Source: an alpha proteobacterium MED-G10 (GTDB lineage: Bacteria > Pseudomonadota > Alphaproteobacteria > Methylaequorales > Methylaequoraceae). Taken from it: 55,958 nt of DNA. The stretch spans positions 1-55,958 of the forward strand of contig NTKR01000003.1 in the NCBI GenBank assembly GCA_002457065.1, written 5' to 3'. Shown here piece after piece: positions 43,946 through 52,725 of the stretch (position 1 is the stretch's first letter; every line of letters starts with the position of its first letter). The notes beneath the pieces were generated by a model. That model searched no databases. It was not told where the DNA came from and was given only the letters and a program-made list of their open reading frames with translations. The position numbers and the translations under genes are program-made.

Positions 43946-44908
43946 TTAGTTTGGACTTATAACAACACCCCAAGGAAACCTTCCAACTTTAACAGACTTT
44001 TCGACCTTAAGTTTATTTACATTAATGATTGATACGTCATTACTAACACCATTAGTGCTTAATAAAGTTTTTTGATCAGGTGTGAATGCGAGTTGCCAGA
44101 CTCTCTGACCAACTAATAAGTATTTGATAACTTTTTTAGTTTTTGAGTCAACGACCGCTATCCTGTTAGCGGGACCCAATGCTATAAAGGTATATTTTCC
44201 ATCTTTTGTATGCCTTACGCCAACTGGTTGGATGCTCTCCTCATTAACTCCAGGAATTTCAAAACCTATCGTGTGAGTCACTTCTTTTGAGTCTGGGCTG
44301 ATAACTTTAACAGTACCTCCAATCTCTGCTGAAATCCAAACCTCTTTATCATCTGGAGTGAACATCGCTACCCTTGGTCTAGCATCAACTAACACATTTT
44401 CGGTAATTTCGAGTGTTTCTGTATCAATGAAATGTGCCATATTAGTGGTTTCTGAAGTGTTAACCAAAATTTTTCCGTTACCAGTCAATCCCATTCCTTC
44501 TGGTTCAACACCCACTGGAATATCATCGACTATCATCTTATCAACCATATCTACGACTGTCACCATAGCGTCGTCTTCATTTGCGATATAAAGAGTATCG
44601 TCTTCAGGTGATAAAATAAAAAGTTCAGGGTCCGGTCCGGAAGGTAAATAATATTTCAATTTCATTGTTTCAGCATCTCTTACCTCGACTCTATCATCGT
44701 CTGATACACAGATTAGAACCAGTTTACCATCTTTGGACATTATTATGCCTCTGGGTCTTTGCCCAACCTTAACTGTTTTAACGACTTTTTTTTTGTTTAT
44801 GTCTATAACACTTACCGTGTTATCCTTTTCATTGGTTATATAAGCGAGATTTGCTTTTGTTTTTGAAAAGGTAAAAAATAAAATAGCTATGATTAAAAAA
44901 TTTTTCAT
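43946..44908 (-). CDS. PQQ-associated YVTN-type beta-propeller protein
   Basis: 320 residues with a signal peptide. Seven or so repeats of about 40 residues, such as NTVSVIDINKKKVVKTVKVGQRPRGI, DDRVEVRDAETMKLKYYLPSG and NDVSIINVNKLKVEKSVKVGRFPWG. Homologues accompany this ABC transporter in PQQ alcohol-oxidation clusters. Function unknown; likely periplasmic. The GQRPRG and GRFPWG turns mark blade ends. Confidence 0.88.
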   Translation of the reverse strand: MKNFLIIAILFFTFSKTKANLAYITNEKDNTVSVIDINKKKVVKTVKVGQRPRGIIMSKDGKLVLICVSDDDRVEVRDAETMKLKYYLPSGPDPELFILSPEDDTLYIANEDDAMVTVVDMVDKMIVDDIPVGVEPEGMGLTGNGKILVNTSETTNMAHFIDTETLEITENVLVDARPRVAMFTPDDKEVWISAEIGGTVKVISPDSKEVTHTIGFEIPGVNEESIQPVGVRHTKDGKYTFIALGPANRIAVVDSKTKKVIKYLLVGQRVWQLAFTPDQKTLLSTNGVSNDVSIINVNKLKVEKSVKVGRFPWGVVISPN

Positions 44909-44929
44909 ATTTACAATGTATTAAAAATT

Positions 44930-46198
44930 TTAAAATTTACAAGAAGATTCCGGCTGATCTTTTCCTAAAGTATCTAGTTCACTTACTGGATGAATATAAC
45001 CATCTTGAGGCGAAACAGATACCATAGATCTTGGGGCAGCCAATAAAACAGGTTGTCTTAGCTGACCATTCCAAGACCTAAATGAAACTTTTACACCTTT
45101 ATAAGCACCTAAACCAAATTTTTCGCTTAATAAGTATTTTTGAACTTCATTTACATCATTAGAATTTGTTCTTGTAACTGATTCACCGATTGCTCTTACT
45201 GCTGTCCAAGAGTGATAATCAACCTCTGTCATCCATCTTCCACTTTCTCTTCTAAACCTATTTTGCATTTGAGTTGCTCCCCACTGTTCGTGCGTGCGAT
45301 GCCAAGAATTTGGTTTCAACCCTTGTGTACCAGCAATTGGTCTAGGGTCCCATGTTCTGTATGCAAGATATTCACCAAACTCACCAGCTTCATCAGCAAC
45401 GATTAGTACATCGTATTTAGAACCCTTTGTAAAAATCGGCACTTCTTTTCCTGCTGTTCTTCTTAGATCCGCAGAGAAATCCCATATTTTCTCTTCCTTG
45501 ATCTTAACATTAAATTTCTTAGCAGAATTTTTCAATGCAGTAGAGTACATTTGGTCATTTTTTTTTGGACCTGTTACTAAAAACCATTTTTTCCATTTTT
45601 TTTTCACCAAATACTGGGTGAGAGCGTCAGAAAGAATAGAATAGCTTGGTGGTATGTGAAAAAAATTTTCTTTACAGTTTTCGTTTCTTAGAGAATCATT
45701 TTTTGCTCTAGTATTAAATACTAAGACATCATCAATGCCTGGTATTTTCATTAACGATAATAATTCATCTTCATTTAAATCTACAACAAAATACTTCTTG
45801 CCATCTTTTAAAAGTTTTTCGAATTCTGCCTCTAAATTTTCTTCTAACAGAACTCTATAAAATTGAACTTTATAATCATGACCTAAAAACCTTCCGGTCG
45901 TTAAGTTGTCTTCAATTGCCAGCTTGACTCCGTAAAAGCCCTCATCATCTAAAATCGGATCTAAGTTAGATAATACAGCTGGAACTTCTCTTTCTTTTGA
46001 TAAAAAAACTATTTCGGTAGTTATGGTGATTTCTTTTTGGAAAGTTTTTTTGCCTCTCTTCTCAATTCTTTTTTTTCTTTCTAAATCAAGTTTCTTTCTC
46101 TCCTCCAATTGTTTTATTGAGAGCTCTCGTGATTCAACGTTTTGTGAATGAATAAGTACAAATGAAAAAAATATATATAAAAAAAACTTTAATCTCAT
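44930..46198 (-). CDS. PQQ-associated ABC substrate-binding-like protein
   Basis: 422 residues with a signal peptide (LKFFLYIFFSFVLIHSQN). After a charged helical stretch it has a branched-chain amino-acid-receptor-like fold (IEDNLTTGRFLGHDY; WFLVTGPKKNDQMY; VLIVADEAGEFGEYL; TWDPRPIAGTQGL). The WHRTHEQWGATQMQNRF segment is typical of the PQQ-associated binding-protein family. First gene of the leftward operon. Paired oddly with an ABC-2 permease, so it may be a sensor or receptor. Confidence 0.88.
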   Translation of the reverse strand: MRLKFFLYIFFSFVLIHSQNVESRELSIKQLEERKKLDLERKKRIEKRGKKTFQKEITITTEIVFLSKEREVPAVLSNLDPILDDEGFYGVKLAIEDNLTTGRFLGHDYKVQFYRVLLEENLEAEFEKLLKDGKKYFVVDLNEDELLSLMKIPGIDDVLVFNTRAKNDSLRNENCKENFFHIPPSYSILSDALTQYLVKKKWKKWFLVTGPKKNDQMYSTALKNSAKKFNVKIKEEKIWDFSADLRRTAGKEVPIFTKGSKYDVLIVADEAGEFGEYLAYRTWDPRPIAGTQGLKPNSWHRTHEQWGATQMQNRFRRESGRWMTEVDYHSWTAVRAIGESVTRTNSNDVNEVQKYLLSEKFGLGAYKGVKVSFRSWNGQLRQPVLLAAPRSMVSVSPQDGYIHPVSELDTLGKDQPESSCKF

Positions 46199-46256
46199 AG
46201 CCTTTACCTTTATTACTATAAATAAATTTTACAAAATGTTAACCTAAAACATTCAA

Positions 46257-47459
46257 ATGAAAAATAAAAAAGTTACAACTAATTTAATTCGTGGCGGTTT
46301 CAAAAGAACAAACTTTTCAGAAACTAGTGAACCTCTTTTCTTAACATCAGGTTTTGTATACGAAACGGCTGAAGAGGCAGAAAAAAGTTTTAAAGAGGAA
46401 AAAAACAGATTTATGTACTCAAGGTTCGGCAACCCAACTGTAGATATTTTTGAAAAAAGAATGGCTAAACTTGAAGGAGCCGAATCTTGTTGGGCAACCT
46501 CCTCTGGAATGTCAGCTTTATTTACCATTCTGATGTCTACACTTAAAAAAGGAGACAGAGTAGTTTCAGGTAGGGCTCTTTTTGGAAGTTGTCATTATAT
46601 ATTGACAGAAATCTTACCTAAATTTGGTATTGAAGTAAAATTAGTAGATGGAACTAGTGTTAAGCAATGGGAATTAGCACTTAAGAAAAAAACTAAAATA
46701 GTATTCTTTGAGACACCATCAAACCCCTGCTTAGAAATTGTTGACATAGAAAAAGTTTCTAGGCTAGCACATAAAGCTGGAGCTAAAGTTGTTGTTGATA
46801 ATGTTTTTGCCACTCCAATATTACAAAAACCACTTGAACTAAATGCAGACATTGTAATGTATTCAGCAACCAAACACTTAGATGGACAGGGTCGTGTTCT
46901 GGGCGGTGCAATATTAGGTAATAAAGAATTTTGTAAAGAGATTGTTAAGCCTTTTATAAGAAATACCGGTCCATCAATTAGTCCATTTAATGCTTGGGTT
47001 TTACTTAAAGGCTTAGAAACCCTAGACCTAAGAGTTGAAAAACAAACTAAAAATACAAAAGAGATCTTCCAATTTTTGGAAGGTAACAAACATATAAAAA
47101 AAATCTATTACCCATTTGACAAAAATTCAAAACAATTCGAGCTAGCAAAAAAACAAATGATTGATGGCGGGACTGTTATTAGCTTCGAGTTAAATTCAAA
47201 AAAAAAAGATGACAAGAAAGTCTCTTTCAAGTTTTTAAATAATTTAAGTTTAATAGACATTTCAAATAATTTAGGTGACTCAAAAACTCTTATAACTCAT
47301 CCCTACACTACTACACATCACAGATTATCAGAAAGTGATAAGAAGAAGTTAAAAATTACTAAAAACTTGATTAGACTTTCAGTTGGATTAGAGGAAGTTA
47401 GTGATATAATCAACGACATAGATTTAGCTTTAAAAAAAACATTTAAAAATGATAAATAA
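46257..47459 (+). CDS. metZ: O-succinylhomoserine sulfhydrylase
   Basis: 400 residues, Cys/Met metabolism PLP enzyme. Makes homocysteine directly from O-succinylhomoserine and sulfide. Seen: YSRFGNPTVDIFEKRMAKLEG, VVDNVFATPILQKPLELNAD, and the PLP-lysine segment YSATKHLDGQGRVLGGAIL. The GQGR after the lysine is typical for MetZ. It overlaps apaG by 11 nt, a common alphaproteobacterial pairing. I see no SAM riboswitch in the 58 nt upstream. Confidence 0.94.
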   Translation: MKNKKVTTNLIRGGFKRTNFSETSEPLFLTSGFVYETAEEAEKSFKEEKNRFMYSRFGNPTVDIFEKRMAKLEGAESCWATSSGMSALFTILMSTLKKGDRVVSGRALFGSCHYILTEILPKFGIEVKLVDGTSVKQWELALKKKTKIVFFETPSNPCLEIVDIEKVSRLAHKAGAKVVVDNVFATPILQKPLELNADIVMYSATKHLDGQGRVLGGAILGNKEFCKEIVKPFIRNTGPSISPFNAWVLLKGLETLDLRVEKQTKNTKEIFQFLEGNKHIKKIYYPFDKNSKQFELAKKQMIDGGTVISFELNSKKKDDKKVSFKFLNNLSLIDISNNLGDSKTLITHPYTTTHHRLSESDKKKLKITKNLIRLSVGLEEVSDIINDIDLALKKTFKNDK

Positions 47460-47835
47460 AAAAAAAATCTCAGTTCTAGTCGAACCTATTTATTTAGAGG
47501 ATCACTCAGATCCGTCTGAAGACGCGTATTTATGGGCCTATAAAGTAAAAATTAAAAACAATAGCAAAGAGAGTATAAAACTTCTCAGTAGACATTGGAA
47601 AATTTTTGATTCTAATGGTAACCATAGAGAAGTCAAAGGTATGGGTGTTGTAGGTGAACAACCTATAATTCAGCCTGGTGACGAGTTTGAATATACTAGT
47701 GGCACTCCATTAAAAACAAGTTCAGGTTTGATGCATGGAAGTTATCAAATGCAAGATTTTAAGGGAAGAATGTTTGAAGTTTTAATCCCTCCATTTTCTT
47801 TAGATATACCTGATAAGAAAAAAAAATTAAATTAA
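47449..47835 (+). CDS. apaG: ApaG domain protein
   Basis: 128 residues, full length for the family. PIYLEDHSDPSEDAYLWAYKVKIKNNS, LLSRHWKIFDSNG, VVGEQPIIQPGDEFEYTSG and MHGSYQM are the ApaG signatures (fibronectin-like beta sandwich). Role is unclear; linked to cobalt and magnesium handling in Salmonella. Overlaps metZ. Confidence 0.95.
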   Translation: MINKKKISVLVEPIYLEDHSDPSEDAYLWAYKVKIKNNSKESIKLLSRHWKIFDSNGNHREVKGMGVVGEQPIIQPGDEFEYTSGTPLKTSSGLMHGSYQMQDFKGRMFEVLIPPFSLDIPDKKKKLN

Positions 47836-47839
47836 TTTT

Positions 47840-49288
47840 ATGGATAATTTAAAGTCTTCTCTGTTTGTTATTGGAAACTTATTAGTTTTCTTTTCCATTT
47901 ATTCACTCATTCCTGGAACCCTTGATTACTATTTAGGGGGGGCTGACTGGGTTGTTTTTTTTGTAATTTCAATAGTGTGTCTTTTTACGGGATTAAATAT
48001 ATCTTTTACTTTCAAGAACAAAAATAAAGATGTTGAGGTTTTATCTGCCTTTTTACTAACTCTTATATCTTGGTTGATTCTTACATTTATTGGCTCTATA
48101 CCCTTTTTTTTAGGAAGTCCAAACCTGTCTTTTATAAATGCTTTTTTTGAATCAATGTCCGGTTTGACGACTACTGGAGCAACAGTAATAAAAGATCTTG
48201 ATAATACTTCAAAATCTATCCTTCTTTGGCGAGCAATGCTTCAGTGGCTAGGTGGGATAGGTATAATTGTAATTGCAATTGCAATTTTCCCAATTTTGAA
48301 AATTGGAGGAATGCAACTCTTCCAAACTGAATTTAGTTCCAAGGAGGAGAAAGTATTACCAAGGACCACACAAATAGCCGCAGCTATTGGATTAATTTAT
48401 TTTTCATTAACTATAATGTGCTCATTCTTTTTGTATTCAAGCGGCTTAGATATCTTTGATAGCCTGGCTCACGGAATGACGATAATTGCCACAGGCGGGT
48501 TTTCAACTAAAAATATGTCTATAGGTCATTTTGATTCAATTTATACAGAAATAGTGACGATCGTTTTTATGCTAATTTCAGCACTACCTTTCATTTTAAT
48601 TTTTTACTCACTGAAAAATAATTTTGTGGATTTATTTAAAAACTCTCAGGTGCAATTCTTCTTGTTACTGGTGTCTTTAATTACTTTAATTGTTATGTTT
48701 TGGCTTACAAAGTTTTACGAAGTTGATTACTTACAAGCTTTAAGAATATCCTCATTTGCAGTAATTTCAATTGCCACTGGGAGCGGATTTAGTACTTATG
48801 ATTTTAGTGAATGGGGTACTTTTACTACATTACTTTTTTTATTTTTAATGCTTATAGGTGGTTGTTCTGGGTCTTCAAGCTGTGGGTTAAAAATATTTAG
48901 GATTCAAATATTATTGAAGTCATCATTTACATTGATAAAGAAAATAATTCAGCCAAGGGGGGTTTTTATCCCCACATACAACTCAAATGAAATAAATGAA
49001 GAAATTCTTAACTCTGTTACAGGATATTTTTTTCTTTATCTCCTAATATTTGGAGGACTCACTCTAATTCTATCCTTTGATGGACAAGATGTACTAACAG
49101 CTCTTTCTGGTGCGGCGGCAGCGCTAGCAAATGTTGGGCCCGGTCTGAATGAGATTATTGGACCAGCAAACAACTATTTTGAAATTACTACTTTCTCAAA
49201 GTTTTTCCTGTGTATTGGTATGTTAGTTGGAAGACTTGAGTTATTTCCGATTTTGATTCTTCTTTCGCCTCAATTGTGGAAAAGATAA
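47840..49288 (+). CDS. trkH: Trk potassium uptake protein TrkH
   Basis: 482 residues, about ten membrane segments. Potassium-selectivity loops visible: SMSGLTTTGATVI, TIIATGGFSTKN, SIATGSGFSTYD and AALANVGPGL. Long enough to be complete. Needs a TrkA partner, which is not in this window. Stop lies one base from the convergent argF stop. Confidence 0.95.
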   Translation: MDNLKSSLFVIGNLLVFFSIYSLIPGTLDYYLGGADWVVFFVISIVCLFTGLNISFTFKNKNKDVEVLSAFLLTLISWLILTFIGSIPFFLGSPNLSFINAFFESMSGLTTTGATVIKDLDNTSKSILLWRAMLQWLGGIGIIVIAIAIFPILKIGGMQLFQTEFSSKEEKVLPRTTQIAAAIGLIYFSLTIMCSFFLYSSGLDIFDSLAHGMTIIATGGFSTKNMSIGHFDSIYTEIVTIVFMLISALPFILIFYSLKNNFVDLFKNSQVQFFLLLVSLITLIVMFWLTKFYEVDYLQALRISSFAVISIATGSGFSTYDFSEWGTFTTLLFLFLMLIGGCSGSSSCGLKIFRIQILLKSSFTLIKKIIQPRGVFIPTYNSNEINEEILNSVTGYFFLYLLIFGGLTLILSFDGQDVLTALSGAAAALANVGPGLNEIIGPANNYFEITTFSKFFLCIGMLVGRLELFPILILLSPQLWKR

Positions 49289-49289
49289 A

Positions 49290-50192
49290 TTAGATTTGTC
49301 TTAAACACCAAAGTAAAATTGCTTGATGCGCATAAAGTCGATTTTCTGCCTCGTCCCATACCAAAGAATCTTTCCCATCAATAACATCATCTGTAATTTC
49401 TTGTCCTCTATGGGCTGGAAGACAATGCAAAACCTTGGTTTGCTTTTTAGTTTTTTTCAAAAGACCGTGATTAATTTGAAACTTTTTAAATTTTTGAATC
49501 ACATTTTTTTTTTTCATCATTCCCATCGATTCCCAAGTATCTGTTATTAGAACATCTGCCCCTAAAACAGCTTTATCTGGATTGTCAAAAAATACAACTT
49601 TATCTTTATTGATTTTACTTATATTATTTTTTTGTGGGAAGAAGTTCTTTGGACAGGAAATATGTAAATTAAAATCATAATGTAGACAGGCCTGTATCCA
49701 TGAATTACATACATTATTCCCATCACCAACCCAGCAAAGCTTAAGTTCTTTTAAGCTTTTAAAATTTTCTTCAAGAGTCATTAGATCAGCTATAATCTGG
49801 CAGGGGTGACTTTGATTTGTCAATCCATTAATTATTGGGACGTCAGAAAATTCAGCAATTTCGTAGAGCTTCTTTTGATCAGATCCCCTGTACATAATAA
49901 TATCAACGTACCTACTTAGAACTTTAATAGTATCGTTTAGCGATTCCCCTCTTGCAAGTTGTGTATCATTTTGATCAAGGACAACTACATCTCCATTAAT
50001 CTTTTTCATTCCTACTTCAAAGGAAACCCTAGTTCTGGTTGAAGGTTTCTCAAAAATCATTGCAAGGGTTTTTTTTTTCTTTAGGCTAATTTTTCCATAT
50101 TTTTTTTTTAATATATGACTCTTTGCCATTATTGAATGAATATCTTTTGTGTTAATTTGATCCAAATTTAAGAAGTGTCTAATGTCTTTCAT
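49290..50192 (-). CDS. argF: Ornithine carbamoyltransferase
   Basis: 300 residues from ATG 50192, picked because GGAG precedes it and the conserved MKDIRHFLNLDQI begins there; earlier codons overlap argD. Carbamoyl phosphate site STRTR, MYRGSDQK, NGLTNQSHPCQIIADLMT and the ornithine/catalytic HCLPAHRG are all present. Arginine biosynthesis. Overlaps the argD stop by 14 nt. Confidence 0.96.
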   Translation of the reverse strand: MKDIRHFLNLDQINTKDIHSIMAKSHILKKKYGKISLKKKKTLAMIFEKPSTRTRVSFEVGMKKINGDVVVLDQNDTQLARGESLNDTIKVLSRYVDIIMYRGSDQKKLYEIAEFSDVPIINGLTNQSHPCQIIADLMTLEENFKSLKELKLCWVGDGNNVCNSWIQACLHYDFNLHISCPKNFFPQKNNISKINKDKVVFFDNPDKAVLGADVLITDTWESMGMMKKKNVIQKFKKFQINHGLLKKTKKQTKVLHCLPAHRGQEITDDVIDGKDSLVWDEAENRLYAHQAILLWCLRQI

Positions 50193-51354
50193 TAATTTCT
50201 CCAAAAGCTTTATCAATTTTGATGATTGCTTCATCAACATGTTTCTTCTCAAGAATTAGTGGAGGAAGCATTCTGATTACATTCTGACCGGCCTTTACAA
50301 CCAAAATTTTCTGATTAATAAGTTCTTTAATTAAAATTTCATTTTTTTCAATAGCTTCAATCCCTAGCATTAAACCTTTTCCTCTTATTCCTTTAACAAG
50401 TTTTGGAAATTTTTTTATTATCTTCTCTAATATCTGATTTTTCAAATATTCTCCAACCTCGATGACGTTATCTAAAAATTCTTTACTTAAGATATGGTCT
50501 AGTACAGATGAAGCCACTGCCATTGAAAGTGGATTCCCTCCAAAAGTTGAGCCATGAGAACCTGGTGTCATTGCATTTGCTACTTTTTTTTCCATTAGGC
50601 AGGCACCGAGTGGGAACCCGCCACCAATACCTTTTGCAATTGGAACTATATCTGGTTTTATTTTCGCCCATTCAAATGCAAACAGTTTGCCGGTTCTCCC
50701 AATACCACATTGCACTTCGTCAAGAATTAACAGAATTTTTTTTTCATTACAAAGTTTCCTTAACCCTTGCAAACATTCTACTGGGAGAGGTCTTATTCCT
50801 CCTTCACCCAATATAGTTTCAACCATTATAGCAGCTGTATTAGAATTAATTGCCTTTTCTAAAGCTGAATGATCACCAAAAGGGACTTGATCGAACCCAT
50901 CAACACGTGGCTCGAATCCTTGAGTATGATCTGGATTATTTGCAGCAAATAATGATGCTATAGTTCGTCCGTGAAATGCGCCTTCAAACGTAATAATTCT
51001 ATTTTTTTTTTTTTCTCCTTTTTCAAAAAAGAACTTTCTTGCAGCCTTTATGCTTGTTTCAGTTGCCTCTGAGCCTGAATTACAAAAAAAGACACTTGAA
51101 GCAAAAGAATTCTTTACAATTTTATCAGCAACCTTTTTTTGATTTGTAATTTTAAATAAATTAGAGCAATGCCAAATTTTTTCTGCCTGAACCTTAAGAG
51201 CATTGATCAAAACTGGGTGACTATGACCTAAACTTGTGACACCAATTCCACTGGTAAAATCTAAATATCTTGTACCATCGGAAGAATAAATATAAACTCC
51301 ATCTCCGTGATCCACCTCAATGTCAATTGGATTATAGACTCCTAAAATACTCAT
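50179..51354 (-). CDS. argD: Acetylornithine aminotransferase
   Basis: 391 residues, class III PLP aminotransferase. Seen: YLDFTSGIGVTSLGHSHP, CNSGSEATETSIKAAR, FHGRTIASL, ILDEVQCGIGRTG and the PLP lysine in PIAKGIGGGFPLGA. May also serve as succinyldiaminopimelate aminotransferase. Operon argD-argF is typical of alphaproteobacteria. Confidence 0.95.
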   Translation of the reverse strand: MSILGVYNPIDIEVDHGDGVYIYSSDGTRYLDFTSGIGVTSLGHSHPVLINALKVQAEKIWHCSNLFKITNQKKVADKIVKNSFASSVFFCNSGSEATETSIKAARKFFFEKGEKKKNRIITFEGAFHGRTIASLFAANNPDHTQGFEPRVDGFDQVPFGDHSALEKAINSNTAAIMVETILGEGGIRPLPVECLQGLRKLCNEKKILLILDEVQCGIGRTGKLFAFEWAKIKPDIVPIAKGIGGGFPLGACLMEKKVANAMTPGSHGSTFGGNPLSMAVASSVLDHILSKEFLDNVIEVGEYLKNQILEKIIKKFPKLVKGIRGKGLMLGIEAIEKNEILIKELINQKILVVKAGQNVIRMLPPLILEKKHVDEAIIKIDKAFGEINERH

Positions 51355-51357
51355 ATG

Positions 51358-52146
51358 CTAATTACGAAGGCCGTAACCTTTCTTAAAAATATATATAGTT
51401 AATATTAAAAAAATAAGATTTGCCATAGCTAAAATAAAAATTCCTAAAGAAATATTACTATCACTGACTCCTACAAAACCATATCTAAATCCATCAATAA
51501 TATAAAAAAATGGATTCAAATATGCAAAAAACCTCCAATCCTCTGGAAGTCTCTCTATTGAATAAAATGTACCCGATAAAAATGTCAATGGTAATATTAT
51601 AAAGTTAGTTACCGAAGCCATATGATCAAATTTTTTTGCCCAAATTCCGCATAAAATTCCCAACAAGGATAATAGAAGTGAAGAGAATAATGCAAAGTAT
51701 ATGATTATAAACAAATTAGTTATTTGAATTGGTACGATAAGATAGATGACTATCGATACGGACAATCCTACAAGTAAACCACGGGTAACTCCTCCAAGAG
51801 AATAGGAAAAAGTTAACTCATATTCTGATAAAGGTGGCATCAAAACATCCACTATATTTCCTTGAACTTTTGATATTAATATAGATGAAGAGGTATTGGC
51901 AAAAGCATTTTGCATAATTGACATACAAACTAAGCCTGGAGCTAAAAACTGAGAAAATGTAAAACTTTCAGTGCTGAGATAACTCCTATCAACCGAAATT
52001 GTAAAAATTATATAAAATAAAAGCGTTGTAATTGCTGGTGCAAGAACTGTTTGAGCAAAAACATTCAGAAAACGTCTGACCTCCTTAGAATAAAGAGTAT
52101 AAAACCCTATCCAATTAAACCCTTTAAAACTTTTAACTTTATTCAT
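51358..52146 (-). CDS. ABC-2 type transporter permease without adjacent ATPase
   Basis: 262 residues, six predicted membrane segments; FLAPGLVCMSIMQNAFANTSSSILISKVQGNIVDVLMPPLSEYE is the conserved ABC-2 coupling region. It lies 3 nt upstream of argD on the same strand. No ATPase gene is next to it, so it must use one encoded elsewhere. Cargo unknown; similar proteins are found in polysaccharide or drug export. Confidence 0.88.
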   Translation of the reverse strand: MNKVKSFKGFNWIGFYTLYSKEVRRFLNVFAQTVLAPAITTLLFYIIFTISVDRSYLSTESFTFSQFLAPGLVCMSIMQNAFANTSSSILISKVQGNIVDVLMPPLSEYELTFSYSLGGVTRGLLVGLSVSIVIYLIVPIQITNLFIIIYFALFSSLLLSLLGILCGIWAKKFDHMASVTNFIILPLTFLSGTFYSIERLPEDWRFFAYLNPFFYIIDGFRYGFVGVSDSNISLGIFILAMANLIFLILTIYIFKKGYGLRN

Positions 52147-52197
52147 ACCGCTAACAAATAGGTTTGATTATAAATTTTATTAATATTTAATATATTT

Positions 52198-52725
52198 ATG
52201 ATTTCAAAATATTTTGAAAAATATTGCTCATTTTATCTCTCAAAATATTGGGTTAATCAAAAAAAATTTGAGAATATATTAAAATCAAAAATCACTAAAG
52301 ACTTTTTCCAAAAAAAAATTTCTTTTGAAGAAAAAGAATCATACTTAAATGAAATAAAGATTGTTTTAGATTTCTATTCAGAACAAGGCTTTTTTGATGA
52401 GGAAAAGTTAATTCAAATTAAGATTGACAATTTAAGGCAAAGAGGATTTTCATTTAAAAAAATGAGAATGTATCTCAAAAAAAACTTTTTCAACGAAAAT
52501 CTCATTAATGAGCAACTACATTTACTTGAAAATAAAGATGAAATTCAAAATGAACTTATAAAAAAATATTTATCAAAAAGTGGTCTTTCCAGGGAAATTG
52601 AGATAAACATTAATAAAAAGGAATACATACAAAAGATATTAAGAAAATTATTTCAACAAGGTTTTGAATATAACGAATGTATAAAATACTTAAAAGAAAC
52701 ATATAACCTTCATGATTACAACTAG
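52198..52725 (+). CDS. recX: RecX-like regulatory protein
   Basis: 175 residues, almost all helical, with three RecX-like three-helix repeats: YLSKYWVNQKKFENILKSKI, LDFYSEQGFFDEEKLIQIKIDNLRQRGFSFKKMRMYL, and LRKLFQQGFEYNECIKYLKE. RecX modulates RecA. The family match is pattern-based and the protein is lysine-rich, so certainty is moderate. Overlaps mscS by 14 nt. Confidence 0.7.
   Translation: MISKYFEKYCSFYLSKYWVNQKKFENILKSKITKDFFQKKISFEEKESYLNEIKIVLDFYSEQGFFDEEKLIQIKIDNLRQRGFSFKKMRMYLKKNFFNENLINEQLHLLENKDEIQNELIKKYLSKSGLSREIEININKKEYIQKILRKLFQQGFEYNECIKYLKETYNLHDYN

Noticed and set aside
46199-46256. SAM riboswitch upstream of metZ
   Set aside because: The 58-nt gap shows no SAM-II-like pseudoknot or other recognised aptamer pattern.
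46595-47089. 164-codon open frame antisense to metZ, and similar frames inside argD, binding-protein and fhcD genes
   Set aside because: Serine/leucine-rich shadow translations of conserved genes; no independent support.
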